Shown: in pieces, positions 55,483-64,000 of the stretch
Layout: each line of letters opens with the position of its first letter
Numbering within the stretch: the stretch's first letter is position 1
Source: Desulfosediminicola ganghwensis
GTDB lineage: Bacteria; Desulfobacterota; Desulfobulbia; Desulfobulbales; Desulfocapsaceae
Length of the DNA: 64,000 bases
Direction: 5' to 3'
Assembly (NCBI RefSeq): GCF_005116675.2
Contig: NZ_CP050699.1
Coordinates: forward strand, 2,875,001 to 2,939,000
Program-made: the position numbers and the translations under genes
The notes under the pieces: model-generated
Told to the model about the DNA's origin: nothing
Databases searched by the model: none
What the model saw: the letters and a program-made list of their open reading frames with translations, nothing else

Positions 55483-58400
55483 AGTCTGTCCTCCGTTTTA
55501 CAGGAGCACTCCTGCTGCTGATAGCAGCTCTGGTCTTTATCCTTGGTTGGAGTCAGCCCGGTTTGAGATTACTTGCCAGAACAGCCGCGGGGCTGACCGA
55601 TGGCAACGTTTCGTATCATGCCGTTTATGGAACTCTGGCCTCCTCCTGGGAGGTCGATAATCTGAAAATCCATACCCCGGCCGCGGAAATTGCCATTGGC
55701 TCGGTGAAGGCCGACTGGCGACCGTTAGAGATATTCAAGAACAAGCTGCATGTTCTCTCTTTTCGAGTCCAGAGTGTGGATGTTTTCCTGCTGGAACAAG
55801 AGCATGTTGCCGAAAAGGAAGAACAGAGCCGGGAACCTGTTATTCTCCCTCACTTGAAGTTGCCGATTGAGGTCTTGCTCGACAGCATCAAAATAGAACA
55901 TGCCAGAATCTCTTCCGTTTCCTTCCCCGAAATTGCCTATGTTGAGCATCTTTACCTGTCGCTTTCAGGCCAAGAGGACACTGTCCGGCTGAGCCTTCTG
56001 GATCTGCAGGCAAAGGGCTATAGCGCCAATTTGACAGGTATGCTCAATACCGCCGATGGCTGGCAGGTTGAGCTGGGCGGCGATGCCACCTTTTCGGGAT
56101 ATGGGGTTGGCCCCCTGGCTGGTACATTGCACCTCGCCGGGCCAATTGAGCAGTTGGCAGCCCATGTGGAGCTGAATGAGCCCACCAGGGCAACAGTGGA
56201 TGGTGAAATAACAGGCCTGCCGAACAATTTCTTGTGGCGAGCGGACCTGGATATCGAAAGATTTCAGCTGGAGAATGGCCACCGGATTTTGCCGGAAATG
56301 ATGATCGGGGTGAAAGGACCGGCCCACGGTGATCTGAAAAATTATTCAGGAAAGCTCAAAGGGAATCTGGATTATCTTTTTTTCGATGATGTCGATTTCG
56401 AAATTGAGCTTTCCGGCAACTATGATCAGATTGAGTTTCCATACATACACGCTTCGAACAGGAAGGGAGAGGCCGAGCTTGTCGAAGGGCTGCTTTCCTG
56501 GGATGAGGAATTGCTCTGGCGAGGAAAGCTGACACTCTCTGATTTTGACCCGTCACAGCTCCACCAGCAGTTTCCCGGCAGGATTGGCCTTGGGCTGATC
56601 AGCTCCGGCAGCTATACGGGAGAAGATGGTCTGCAACTGCTTGGTGACTTCAGTGACATCAAGGGGGAACTGCGTGGATTTGATCTGGAAGGTGAAGGAC
56701 AGATTAAGGTTGCACAATCGACTATTACGCTTGAGGGGGTCAATTTTACCAGTGACGATGCTGAATTGCAGCTCGAGGCGATGGCTCGTATGGCGAATGG
56801 CCTCGACAAGCCCGGAGAATCTTTTGAGTGGCAGACCGATCTCTCCGTTAAAGAGCTGAATCCTTCCCTTTTTTTTGCAGACTATCCCGGCAGCTTGAGC
56901 GGCAGTTTCACCAGTAACGGTATTCGGGAACAGGAAAGCCTCAGAGGCGTGGTTCAGGTTGAACAGCTTGAGGGAGTGGTACGCGACTACCCGGTAGAGG
57001 GACATGGTGAACTTCTGTTAACGCCCGATCGACTCGATATCGACAATGTGATTCTCAAAAGTGGTACATCTGAACTGAGTCTGACAGGGACTGCCGGCGA
57101 AGAACTGGATCTTTCGGTGAATCTTGAATCTCCGGATCTCAGTGAATTCCTGGTTGATCTGGGGGGCAGGGTGAACCTGTCCGGAAGCGTGGTAGGTAAT
57201 CGGCAGCAGCCCGATTTCTCGGCAAAACTGCTAGGCAGTGAAATCCGTTATCAGGAACTGGGGGTAGCCAGTGTCAATGCAGAGATACGGGGCGGAGTAG
57301 ATCCGGAAAGTGTTGTTTCAGCCACAGTTGAGGCTTATGGCCTGCAGACAGGTTCTCCGGATAGTCTGGTAGTTGAAAAAATCAAACTCAACCTTGAGGG
57401 CCTGGTTAAACAACACGAATTAACAGGGTTGTTGCAGGTCAATGAGGGGCTGGCGGATTTTATTCTCAGTGGCGGTTTGTCAGAAGAATATGAGTGGGCT
57501 GGTGACTTGCAGCGTTTCCGGGTTACAGGACAGAATATAGGTACCTGGGGACAGAGGGGGGAAGCACCCCTTGCACTGTCGATGGATCAGGCCCTTCTCG
57601 ACTCTCTATGCGTGTTCGCCGGGAAGGAACGAATCTGTCTGTCGGGCATGTGGGAAAAGGAAAATCAGTCATTCTCCGTGGATTTTGGCTGGCAGGATAT
57701 GGAATTGTCTCGACTCCAACCCTTTTTGCCGGTGACTGATCCCGTGTGGGGCAAAAGCTCGGCCGATTTCAGCTTTCGAGGGAACCATGGCCGGTTTGAG
57801 CTGGGGAGTGGCCTTATGGCGATTGCAAAAGCGGGTATAGGGCACCGAGATGAACAGACTGAAGACGATTGGGAGCGTACAGATCTTGATAATGCTGTTT
57901 TGCGAGTGAATCTCGCTGGCGATAATCTGACAGCTCAGATTGATGCTTTTTTTGCCGACCAGTCAAAATTTAGACTGGATTCGGAAATTTCCAATTTGGG
58001 CTCTTTGGGCAAAGGGTTGGATGAGCTTCCTCTTCGCGGCGTCGTCGAAGCTGATATTCGTTCCCTTGATTTTGTTGCTCCCTTAACCGATTACCGTGTT
58101 CGTCCTTCAGGCTCTTTGTCCGGAACGATGGATTTAAGCGGAACAGTGGCTCAACCGGCCATCACCGGCAAGCTCGATCTGACGGATGGTGTTGTTGACG
58201 TACCTAGCCTTGGAATTTCACTCAAAGACCTGAAGTTCACCCTGAGCGGTGCCCAGAACGGGGTCAGTTTGTTAGCCGAGGCGGTCTCTGGCGCCGGTTG
58301 GCTTAAGGCCCAGGGGGACCTCGGGGTAGGTGACGGCGGTGTGTTTGGTGATTTTGCATTCACCGGGGACAGTTTCGATGCGGTTATGCTGCCGGAGTAC

Positions 58401-59303
58401 GCTATTCAGGCCTCGCCTGATCTGCGTTTGCAGTTCAACGAGGAGGGAGGGCACCTCAGTGGCAAGCTTCATATTCCGAGTGCTCAGGTCATGCCGAAAA
58501 ATCTCAAGGCTGCGGTCAGCGAGTCCGGTGACGTGGTATTTATCAATGGCGAGGAGGAACAAAAAGCTGCCAGCTGGCAATTCGGTATATCCATGCTGCT
58601 TACCCTTGGGGATGAAGTAAAGCTGAGTGGATACGGCCTGAGCGGCGACCTCGGGGGGAATCTGCAGATTGACATGGTGCCGGGCTCGGTTATGACTGGC
58701 AAAGGAGAGTTGTCTCTTGAAGAAGGAGTCTTCTCCATTTATGGTCGTTCCCTGGATCTGGTTCGAAGCAAGCTGCTCTTCAGTGGTGGTCCGATCGACA
58801 ACCCCGGAATCGATGCACGGGCGGAAAAAGTCGTATCGGAGGGTGATGCAACCAGTGAAGCAGTTAAAGTGGGAGTGGATGTCAGCGGCACGGTTGATAA
58901 TCTGGAGTTTGTGCTCTATTCAGACCCTCCGATGGATGACACTGATATTCTTGCCTATATGGTGGTAGGACGATCCATGTCAAACACCGGCCAGCAGGAT
59001 GAAAACCTGCTCAGTTCTGCTGCTCTGGCTTTAGGGCTTGAGACAAGTGTCGGCCTGGTGGACAGGTTGACCAGTCTGCTGCCAATAGATGATATGTATA
59101 TCGAGGGGACCACCAGTGAAGAAATGTCACTGGTGGTTGGCAAAAAGCTGACTGACGAACTGTATATCGGCTATGACCATAACTTCTTTGACCAGCTTGG
59201 TGAATGGCTGTTGCGTTATGACCTTGGTAAAGGTTTTTCGGTGGAGACCAGGTCTTCAACCGAGGCGACTGGCGCCGATATCCTCTATTCCTTTGAGCGT
59301 TAG
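55479..59303 (+). CDS. tamB: TamB-like translocation and assembly module subunit
   Basis: A very large periplasm-spanning protein (1274 residues) with an N-terminal anchor (FTGALLLLIAALVFILGWSQPGL, about 6-28), a long beta-taco region of repeating strands, and the C-terminal DUF490 domain at about 950-1274: MTGKGELSLEEGVFSIYGRSLDLVRSKLLFSGGPIDNPGID region, ending TGADILYSFER. It pairs with TamA; together they bridge inner and outer membranes and carry phospholipids or help barrel insertion. The ATG overlaps the tamA stop (ATGA), so translation is coupled. The length is normal for the family. Confidence 0.94.
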   Translation: MKSVLRFTGALLLLIAALVFILGWSQPGLRLLARTAAGLTDGNVSYHAVYGTLASSWEVDNLKIHTPAAEIAIGSVKADWRPLEIFKNKLHVLSFRVQSVDVFLLEQEHVAEKEEQSREPVILPHLKLPIEVLLDSIKIEHARISSVSFPEIAYVEHLYLSLSGQEDTVRLSLLDLQAKGYSANLTGMLNTADGWQVELGGDATFSGYGVGPLAGTLHLAGPIEQLAAHVELNEPTRATVDGEITGLPNNFLWRADLDIERFQLENGHRILPEMMIGVKGPAHGDLKNYSGKLKGNLDYLFFDDVDFEIELSGNYDQIEFPYIHASNRKGEAELVEGLLSWDEELLWRGKLTLSDFDPSQLHQQFPGRIGLGLISSGSYTGEDGLQLLGDFSDIKGELRGFDLEGEGQIKVAQSTITLEGVNFTSDDAELQLEAMARMANGLDKPGESFEWQTDLSVKELNPSLFFADYPGSLSGSFTSNGIREQESLRGVVQVEQLEGVVRDYPVEGHGELLLTPDRLDIDNVILKSGTSELSLTGTAGEELDLSVNLESPDLSEFLVDLGGRVNLSGSVVGNRQQPDFSAKLLGSEIRYQELGVASVNAEIRGGVDPESVVSATVEAYGLQTGSPDSLVVEKIKLNLEGLVKQHELTGLLQVNEGLADFILSGGLSEEYEWAGDLQRFRVTGQNIGTWGQRGEAPLALSMDQALLDSLCVFAGKERICLSGMWEKENQSFSVDFGWQDMELSRLQPFLPVTDPVWGKSSADFSFRGNHGRFELGSGLMAIAKAGIGHRDEQTEDDWERTDLDNAVLRVNLAGDNLTAQIDAFFADQSKFRLDSEISNLGSLGKGLDELPLRGVVEADIRSLDFVAPLTDYRVRPSGSLSGTMDLSGTVAQPAITGKLDLTDGVVDVPSLGISLKDLKFTLSGAQNGVSLLAEAVSGAGWLKAQGDLGVGDGGVFGDFAFTGDSFDAVMLPEYAIQASPDLRLQFNEEGGHLSGKLHIPSAQVMPKNLKAAVSESGDVVFINGEEEQKAASWQFGISMLLTLGDEVKLSGYGLSGDLGGNLQIDMVPGSVMTGKGELSLEEGVFSIYGRSLDLVRSKLLFSGGPIDNPGIDARAEKVVSEGDATSEAVKVGVDVSGTVDNLEFVLYSDPPMDDTDILAYMVVGRSMSNTGQQDENLLSSAALALGLETSVGLVDRLTSLLPIDDMYIEGTTSEEMSLVVGKKLTDELYIGYDHNFFDQLGEWLLRYDLGKGFSVETRSSTEATGADILYSFER

Positions 59304-59406
59304 CCGGAACTCCTCAGACGTTCAGGCAGATTGAAGTTGGTCCCGGAGCTGAGAATGTTACCGGAAAGGATGGTAGCAGATGGGGACAAGTCAGCGGGGG
59401 CGCATT

Positions 59407-59904
59407 TCACCCGGTGGGGTTGATCTCCTCGAACATGTTACGTTCGAGATTTTTACGCACATTGTCTGCATTGAATATTGCCCCGTTCATGGCAATATAA
59501 ATTCCGGGTTCAAGAGATTGTACAGCGCCCAGCGCACAGCCGACATTGAAAATGGCATCGCTGGTCTTGAAGAGGGCTGGTTCCAGGGCTCCAGTCAGTA
59601 CTATGGTCTTATTCTCAATACCAATGAGTGCCCTGGCTGTTTCGGCCATGGTGTCTGTGCCATGAGTTATGACAATTTTCTGTGATTTTGTTTCCTGTAC
59701 CGCTTTGCGTATGGTTTGGCGATCCTCGTCAGTGACATCAAGACTGTCTTTGCGAAACAGGGAAACAATTTTATAACTGAGATTCAGATTCAACTCCCCC
59801 AGCAAACGCTCAACATTGGGCGGTCCGACCTCATATTCACTCTTGGCATCGAAGTAGATCTTATCGATTGTACCGCCGGTGGTGAGAATTGTAATATCCT
59901 TCAT
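59407..59904 (-). CDS. One-domain asparaginase-like protein
   Basis: A 165-residue protein with the N-terminal half of L-asparaginase only. Both catalytic threonine motifs are present: ILTTGGTIDK (about residues 6-15) and ITHGTDTMAETA (about 80-91). The C-terminal domain that completes the dimer interface and site in full-length type I/II enzymes (about 330 residues) is absent. Small asparaginase-domain proteins of this size are common in proteobacteria, so it is not simply truncated. Activity is unproven. It is monocistronic between tamB (convergent) and the response-regulator gene (divergent). Confidence 0.85.
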   Translation of the reverse strand: MKDITILTTGGTIDKIYFDAKSEYEVGPPNVERLLGELNLNLSYKIVSLFRKDSLDVTDEDRQTIRKAVQETKSQKIVITHGTDTMAETARALIGIENKTIVLTGALEPALFKTSDAIFNVGCALGAVQSLEPGIYIAMNGAIFNADNVRKNLERNMFEEINPTG

Positions 59905-60156
59905 TTGATGTTCCTATGGGTTTAGTGGTGATTATTAAGCGGAGTATTGAGTGGTGCCGCCTCGAAATGACCGCTTAGGTATTTCATTATACAACGGATT
60001 GGCTCGCCACTGTTTGTACAAGATTTTTTCTTGCATTTCACATGGGATGAGCACATATTTCAAGCCTGAAATATAACTTTTTATATTATACACTAAAACA
60101 GCAGCACCCCTTTCCCGGTCAACTGCTCTTTTATAAATGAACTCAAGGGACATCAA

Positions 60157-61515
60157 GTGGCAAATAGACAGATGACAGTTCTGGTTGTGGATGACGAACA
60201 GGTTCACCGTTACATGTTGAGCTCCATGCTGAAAGAGTGGGGGTGGAGGTGTGTTGAGGCGGATGACGGGACCACTGCCGTGGCGGCAGTTGAGCAGAAC
60301 AGTTATGACGCGGTGCTGATGGATATCCGGATGTTGAAAATGGATGGGCGCGAGGCTTTTCGGCGTATTCGCGAGATTCAGCCAGCCTTGCCGGTTGTCT
60401 TGATGACCGCCTATTCTTCTGTAGATGATGCGGTCTTGATGATTCAGGAGGGGGCCCACGATTACCTGACAAAGCCCCTTGATTTCGACCGGCTCAGGCT
60501 GGCGCTGGAACGGGCTGTGGATCATCGCCAGGTTACAGAAAAAAGGCAGCAGGCACCCAAGGAGAGGCGGGAGGTTGAAACAGCTATTATAGGTGAGTCA
60601 CCGAAGATGCTTGAACTTCTCGAGATGATCTCTTATGTGGCGCCAACGGAAGCTACGGTGCTCATTTACGGAGAATCAGGGACAGGTAAGGAACTGGTGG
60701 CCGAGGCGCTGCATATCAATAGTGAACGTCGTGATGGACCGTTTATTAAAGTGAACTGTGCCGCGCTCGCCGAAAGTCTCTTGGAATCGGAGCTGTTTGG
60801 CCATGAAAAGGGCGCATTTACCGGTGCTGACCGGCAGCGGGACGGTAAGTTTGTCCAGGCGGATGGTGGAACCCTTTTTCTGGATGAGATCGGGGAAACT
60901 TCCCAGGCCATGCAGGTAAAGCTGCTGCGTGTGTTGCAGGAGCAGGAGCTGCAGCGGGTGGGCGGTGAGGTGACGGTCAAGGTTGATGTGCGAATTATTG
61001 CTGCCACTAACCGCGATCTGGAAGAAGAGGTCAGAAAAGGAAATTTCAGGGAAGATCTCTACTATCGGCTCAACGTGGTGATGCTGACTTCACCGGCACT
61101 CCGTGAACGCGACGGGGATATCCCGCTTTTAGTGAATCATTTTGTAGAGAAATTTGCTGCCAAAAACAGAAGAACAGTCTCCCGCGTTATTCCGGCATGT
61201 ATGGATCTGCTCTGCGGCTATCCCTGGCCCGGCAATGTCCGGGAGCTGGAAAATGCAATAGAACGCGGGGTAATCCTGATGCGGGGCGAAGAGCTGACTG
61301 AAAAGAGTCTGCCTTTGTCTGTCCAGAGATTTCACCAGCAGCAAAAGGAAACCACTGTAGCCAAGCAGCCTGCGTCACTCTTTGAGGCAGAGAAAAAACT
61401 TATTCTTGAAACGCTCGAAAAGACAGAAGGAAACAAAAGTGAAGCGGCGCGCAGACTGGGGATTACCCGGAAGACTCTGCAGAATAAGTTGAACAAGTAT
61501 GAAAGTGAGGGGTGA
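60157..61515 (+). CDS. Sigma54-dependent response regulator (NtrC family)
   Basis: A 452-residue transcription activator. The receiver domain (about 6-120) has the acidic pocket VVDDEQ, the phospho-Asp in VLMDIRM (about residue 54), and the conserved Thr and Lys in LMTAYSS and LTKPLDF. The AAA+ domain has Walker A YGESGTGKELVAEAL (about 168-182), the sigma54 loop ELFGHEKGAFTGAD (about 210-223) and Walker B GGTLFLDEIGE. A Fis-type helix-turn-helix ends the chain (NKSEAARRLGITRKTLQNKL). The GTG start has AAGGGA 6 nt upstream. No histidine kinase is adjacent, so its signal is unknown. Confidence 0.93.
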   Translation: MANRQMTVLVVDDEQVHRYMLSSMLKEWGWRCVEADDGTTAVAAVEQNSYDAVLMDIRMLKMDGREAFRRIREIQPALPVVLMTAYSSVDDAVLMIQEGAHDYLTKPLDFDRLRLALERAVDHRQVTEKRQQAPKERREVETAIIGESPKMLELLEMISYVAPTEATVLIYGESGTGKELVAEALHINSERRDGPFIKVNCAALAESLLESELFGHEKGAFTGADRQRDGKFVQADGGTLFLDEIGETSQAMQVKLLRVLQEQELQRVGGEVTVKVDVRIIAATNRDLEEEVRKGNFREDLYYRLNVVMLTSPALRERDGDIPLLVNHFVEKFAAKNRRTVSRVIPACMDLLCGYPWPGNVRELENAIERGVILMRGEELTEKSLPLSVQRFHQQQKETTVAKQPASLFEAEKKLILETLEKTEGNKSEAARRLGITRKTLQNKLNKYESEG

Positions 61516-61559
61516 GGTAACAAACGCTGGGCTAAGGGATGTTGGATGAATGACTGAGA

Positions 61560-62030
61560 TCAGTAGGTTGTGTCCCAGGTGTAGCCCTTTTCACTGATAA
61601 ATTCTCCACCGAGCTTCCAGATGTGAACCTTCTGTCGGTCACTGACTGTGTAGTAAGCGCCTCCGGGAACCCAGTTTAAGATCGATTTGGTATAGAACAG
61701 GCCGCCTGCATAGTGATGGATGCTGCTTGTGGTACCATCGGTGCTAAAGGTTCTATATTCCAATTTTTCTGGTGCTGCAAAGTAGTAATAATGCGTATTT
61801 TCCGCTTCCAGTGTATACGTACCGCCAGGAAACCTGATGCCCTCGGATTTGAAAATTGAGTCATAAAAGACCATTGATTCGTTTAGAATTATCTGTTTCT
61901 GCGGGTCGACGATCGCCTCGACCTCTCGATCTGCATAGGTAACGGGATTCATGGGTGGCAACACCAGGCCACACCCGCCAAGCAACGGGTAGAGAAATAA
62001 AACCGGCAACATTGCTTTACAATTGTTCAT
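61560..62030 (-). CDS. Putative lipoprotein of unknown function
   Basis: A 156-residue precursor with a lipoprotein signal: hydrophobic AMLPVLFLYPLLGG then Cys20 (LLGGC lipobox). The mature part is rich in Tyr/Gly/Thr and beta-prone (FPGGTYTLEAENTHYYYFAAP), with no family I recognise. It converges on the response regulator with 44 bp between the stops. Anchoring in the outer membrane through Lol is likely, as position +2 is Gly and not Asp. Confidence 0.75.
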   Translation of the reverse strand: MNNCKAMLPVLFLYPLLGGCGLVLPPMNPVTYADREVEAIVDPQKQIILNESMVFYDSIFKSEGIRFPGGTYTLEAENTHYYYFAAPEKLEYRTFSTDGTTSSIHHYAGGLFYTKSILNWVPGGAYYTVSDRQKVHIWKLGGEFISEKGYTWDTTY

Positions 62031-62416
62031 ATGAACTCCGGCTGATCGGAAAAAGTAACTGAACGGGCGAATACTGCGCCTAACAATACAATGGCTTATT
62101 CCTGGTGTCGACGGGAAATTTTTCGCCTTTTTATGATGTTGGCATGGATTGAACGAGTAATTTAACTCTATTCAGCCATTTTCTTGTACTACTCATCTCT
62201 TTGTTTCTTCGCTACTCTTTTGAGGTGATGCCGTGCCCTCGCCGGATCTGTTCTTTCTCCGGAAAATAATTGACATAATCTGAATATATCTGTCTTGACA
62301 TTGGCCGAGGCTTACTTATTGTTCGCACAGGTTTTTGAAGTGATTCGAGGGGGTGGCACAATGTAGCACTTTCTCGGTATATAAGTTTATTTCTTGGCAA
62401 GAAATTGGAGGAAATG
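62031..62416. other. Divergent intergenic region upstream of grpE
   Basis: About 385 bp between the leftward lipoprotein gene and grpE. It contains a sigma70-like promoter for grpE (separate entry). No hrcA gene and no CIRCE element (TTAGCACTC-N9-GAGTGCTAA) were found, only an isolated TAGCACT half-match. Confidence 0.6.
62295..62322 (+). promoter_or_regulatory. Probable sigma70-type promoter of grpE
   Basis: A perfect -35 box TTGACA is followed after 16 bp by TATTGT (4/6 to the -10 consensus), about 95 bp ahead of the grpE start. A good match but not proven; no sigma32-type box is clearer. Confidence 0.45.
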
Positions 62417-63013
62417 GTGAGCAAAGTTACGAAAGACAATGATCTTCAGGAAGAGAACGAAAAGCTCGAGCAGGAAGATATTGTGTCGTCTGAAGAAGCT
62501 GCAGCAGGTAGCACTGAAGAAGAGGCACCGGATTTAGAGAAAGAGCTTGTTGCTGCCAGGGAAGAGATTGCAGAACTTCGTGACAAGATGCTGCGGACGG
62601 CCGCTGAGTCAGAAAATTTCAAAAAGCGCATGGAACGTGAGCGAGCTGCAGCCTTAAAATACTCTGGTGAGCAGATCTTCAGAGAAATTCTGCCGGCAGT
62701 GGATAACCTGGAACGTGCTATTGGCCACTGCAACGATATGGACGACGCAGAGGCAAATTTCAAAGCATTTCTGGAGGGAGTTCAGCTTACACTGAAGAGT
62801 CTGGTCACTGCCCTTGAGAAGTTTGAGGTAAAGGCCGTTGATTCGATTGGGAAACCGTTTGACCCCAATCATCAGGAGGCTCTGACCATGGAGGCCAGCG
62901 ATTCCGTTCCGGCTAATCATGTAGTCAATGAATTTGAGAAGGGCTATTACTATAAAGACAGGCTGCTCAGGGCTGCGAAAGTTATAGTATCGTCCGGCAA
63001 GGTTAATGATTAA
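62417..63013 (+). CDS. grpE: Nucleotide exchange factor GrpE
   Basis: The cochaperone that releases ADP from DnaK. The 198-residue chain has an acidic, disordered N-terminus, a long coiled coil (ELVAAREEIAELRDKMLRTAAESENFKKRMERER, about 44-77) and the C-terminal beta-wing with the GrpE signature (VGKPFDPNHQEAL-like; here SIGKPFDPNHQEALTMEAS, about 147-165). GGAGG lies 5 nt before the GTG chosen; the ATG one codon upstream or a TTG three codons further would also serve. It lies 174 bp before dnaK on the same strand. Confidence 0.95.
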   Translation: MSKVTKDNDLQEENEKLEQEDIVSSEEAAAGSTEEEAPDLEKELVAAREEIAELRDKMLRTAAESENFKKRMERERAAALKYSGEQIFREILPAVDNLERAIGHCNDMDDAEANFKAFLEGVQLTLKSLVTALEKFEVKAVDSIGKPFDPNHQEALTMEASDSVPANHVVNEFEKGYYYKDRLLRAAKVIVSSGKVND

Positions 63014-63187
63014 GGCGATATAACAGGTCGCTGTCAGCTTATTAAATCTGTAGACATCTCTTGACAATATCCGGAACATGACCACTTTAACAGTCAATGA
63101 TGAAAGCAGATTTCGACTTAACAGGATTGTCTTCTCTGTAACGGAGTAAACAGTCCGACATAGATTGATATAAGGAGAAAAGAAAAC

Positions 63188-64000
63188 ATGGGTAAGATTA
63201 TCGGAATTGACTTGGGAACCACTAACTCCTGTGTAGCTATTATGGAAGGTGGCGACCCGAAGGTTATCGCAAATGTCGAGGGCAACAGAACAACTCCATC
63301 AGTTGTTGCTTTTACAGACAACAAGGAACGCCTGGTTGGCCAGGTAGCAAAACGTCAGGCGGTAACCAACCCCGAGCGTACCCTTCATGCGATCAAGCGC
63401 CTTATCGGACGTAAATTTGCTGATGCCGAGGTTAAGCGCTCCATAGAAATCAGCCCTTTCAAGATTGTTGAAGGAACGAACGGCAGCGTATCCGTTGAGG
63501 TAGAGGGCAAGGTATACCGCCCGGCAGAGATCTCTGCGATGGTTCTGGCCAAGATGAAGCAGACCGCAGAGGAGTATCTCGGGGAAGAGGTTACCGAGGC
63601 AGTGGTAACAGTGCCTGCATACTTCAACGATTCTCAGCGACAGGCAACCAAGGACGCTGGTAAAATCGCAGGTCTTAACGTTCAGCGCATCATTAACGAG
63701 CCTACTGCAGCTTCCCTTGCATACGGACTTGATAAGAAAGGTGAGGAGAAGATCGCGGTATTCGACCTTGGTGGTGGTACCTTCGACGTTTCCATCCTTG
63801 AGATCGGTGACGGTGTATTTGAGGTTAAGTCCACCAACGGTGACACTTTCCTCGGTGGCGAAGACTTCGATATGCGTATCGTAAACTGGCTCGCAGACGA
63901 GTTCAAGCGCGAGCAGGGCATTGACCTGCGTGGCGACAAAATGGCTCTGCAGCGCCTGAAAGAAGAGGCTGAGAAGGCCAAGATGGAACTCTCTACTACC
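63188..64000 (+). CDS. dnaK: Chaperone DnaK (5' part, runs off the window)
   Basis: The first 271 codons of Hsp70. It starts [22 protein letters not shown] with the phosphate-1 motif ([10 protein letters not shown]), then [20 protein letters not shown] (about 138-157), [12 protein letters not shown] (about 166-177) and phosphate-2 [14 protein letters not shown] (about 187-200), so the nucleotide-binding domain is intact as far as seen. TAAGGAG lies 11 nt before the ATG. A TTGACA at 63061 with a poor -10 may give it its own promoter besides read-through from grpE. Confidence 0.97.
   Translation, partial: MGKIIGIDLGTTNSCVAIMEGGDPKVIANVEGNRTTPSVVAFTDNKERLVGQVAKRQAVTNPERTLHAIKRLIGRKFADAEVKRSIEISPFKIVEGTNGSVSVEVEGKVYRPAEISAMVLAKMKQTAEEYLGEEVTEAVVTVPAYFNDSQRQATKDAGKIAGLNVQRIINEPTAASLAYGLDKKGEEKIAVFDLGGGTFDVSILEIGDGVFEVKSTNGDTFLGGEDFDMRIVNWLADEFKREQGIDLRGDKMALQRLKEEAEKAKMELSTT

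Noticed and set aside
62354-62368. TGGCAC...TAGCA upstream of grpE as a sigma54 promoter
   Set aside because: The GG to GC spacing is one base too short and the second box is TAGC, not TTGC, so it does not fit the -24/-12 rule.
62361-62372. TAGCACT as a CIRCE element
   Set aside because: Only one half resembles CIRCE and no inverted partner lies 9 bp away.

Overview
The window is a chromosomal segment of an anaerobic Gram-negative bacterium, most likely a sulfate- or metal-reducing member of Desulfobacterota (Desulfobulbales-like). The clues are an indolepyruvate:ferredoxin oxidoreductase with phenylacetate-CoA ligases, an AhbD-type haem synthase, TRAP transporters, a decahaem cytochrome with its outer-membrane porin, a polyferredoxin fusion, and a full outer-membrane assembly set. 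This placement rests on gene content only. I see no tRNA, rRNA, CRISPR array, insertion sequence or prophage.

Layout. 1-5.7 kb: iorA-iorB-paaK-ACT-paaK, an aryl-pyruvate/aryl-acetate to aryl-acyl-CoA operon closed by a strong terminator. 5.8-11.3 kb: a ZIP metal transporter, a three-gene RimB/RimK/aspartoacylase-like cluster, and MgtE. 12.0-14.9 kb: an MtrA-like decahaem cytochrome and an MtrB/PioB-like beta-barrel, a predicted trans-outer-membrane electron conduit. 15.1-20.6 kb: a small conserved protein, then a TRAP transporter operon (dctP, terminator, dctQ, dctM, usp) divergent from a second dctP paralogue. 20.7-25.1 kb: RNase PH, a broken radical SAM remnant, a flavin split-barrel protein and a large DUF2339-type membrane protein. 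25.8-31.4 kb: outer-membrane phospholipase A, a SYLF-domain protein, two tandem paralogous membrane proteins of unknown function, and a sodium-coupled NSS transporter. 31.8-35.9 kb: a BaiN-like flavoprotein, an HD-domain hydrolase, hemE and ahbD. 36.3-43.3 kb: hisD, rsmG, leuB, a class II-like PRPP synthase, and an 877-residue fusion of a cyclic-nucleotide domain, a degenerate sigma54-type AAA+ domain and a membrane polyferredoxin. 43.3-59.3 kb: an ADP-ribosylglycohydrolase and an envelope block (AsmA-like, ClsC-like, LolD, LolC/E, with lysS and rlmD between, TamA-like and TamB-like). 59.4-64.0 kb: a one-domain asparaginase, an NtrC-type response regulator with no kinase beside it, a lipoprotein, grpE and the first 271 codons of dnaK.

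The most noteworthy items are the cNMP/AAA+/polyferredoxin fusion, whose AAA+ domain has lost its sigma54-contact loop and a normal Walker B; the MtrAB-type conduit without an adjacent surface cytochrome; hemE beside ahbD, suggesting a possible mixed haem route; the RimK cluster with a fused RCK-C (TrkA-C) domain; the tandem uncharacterised membrane paralogues; and a radical SAM remnant split by an apparent 4-bp duplication. Several start codons were placed by ribosome-binding site and family N-terminus rather than by the longest open frame, as stated in each entry.
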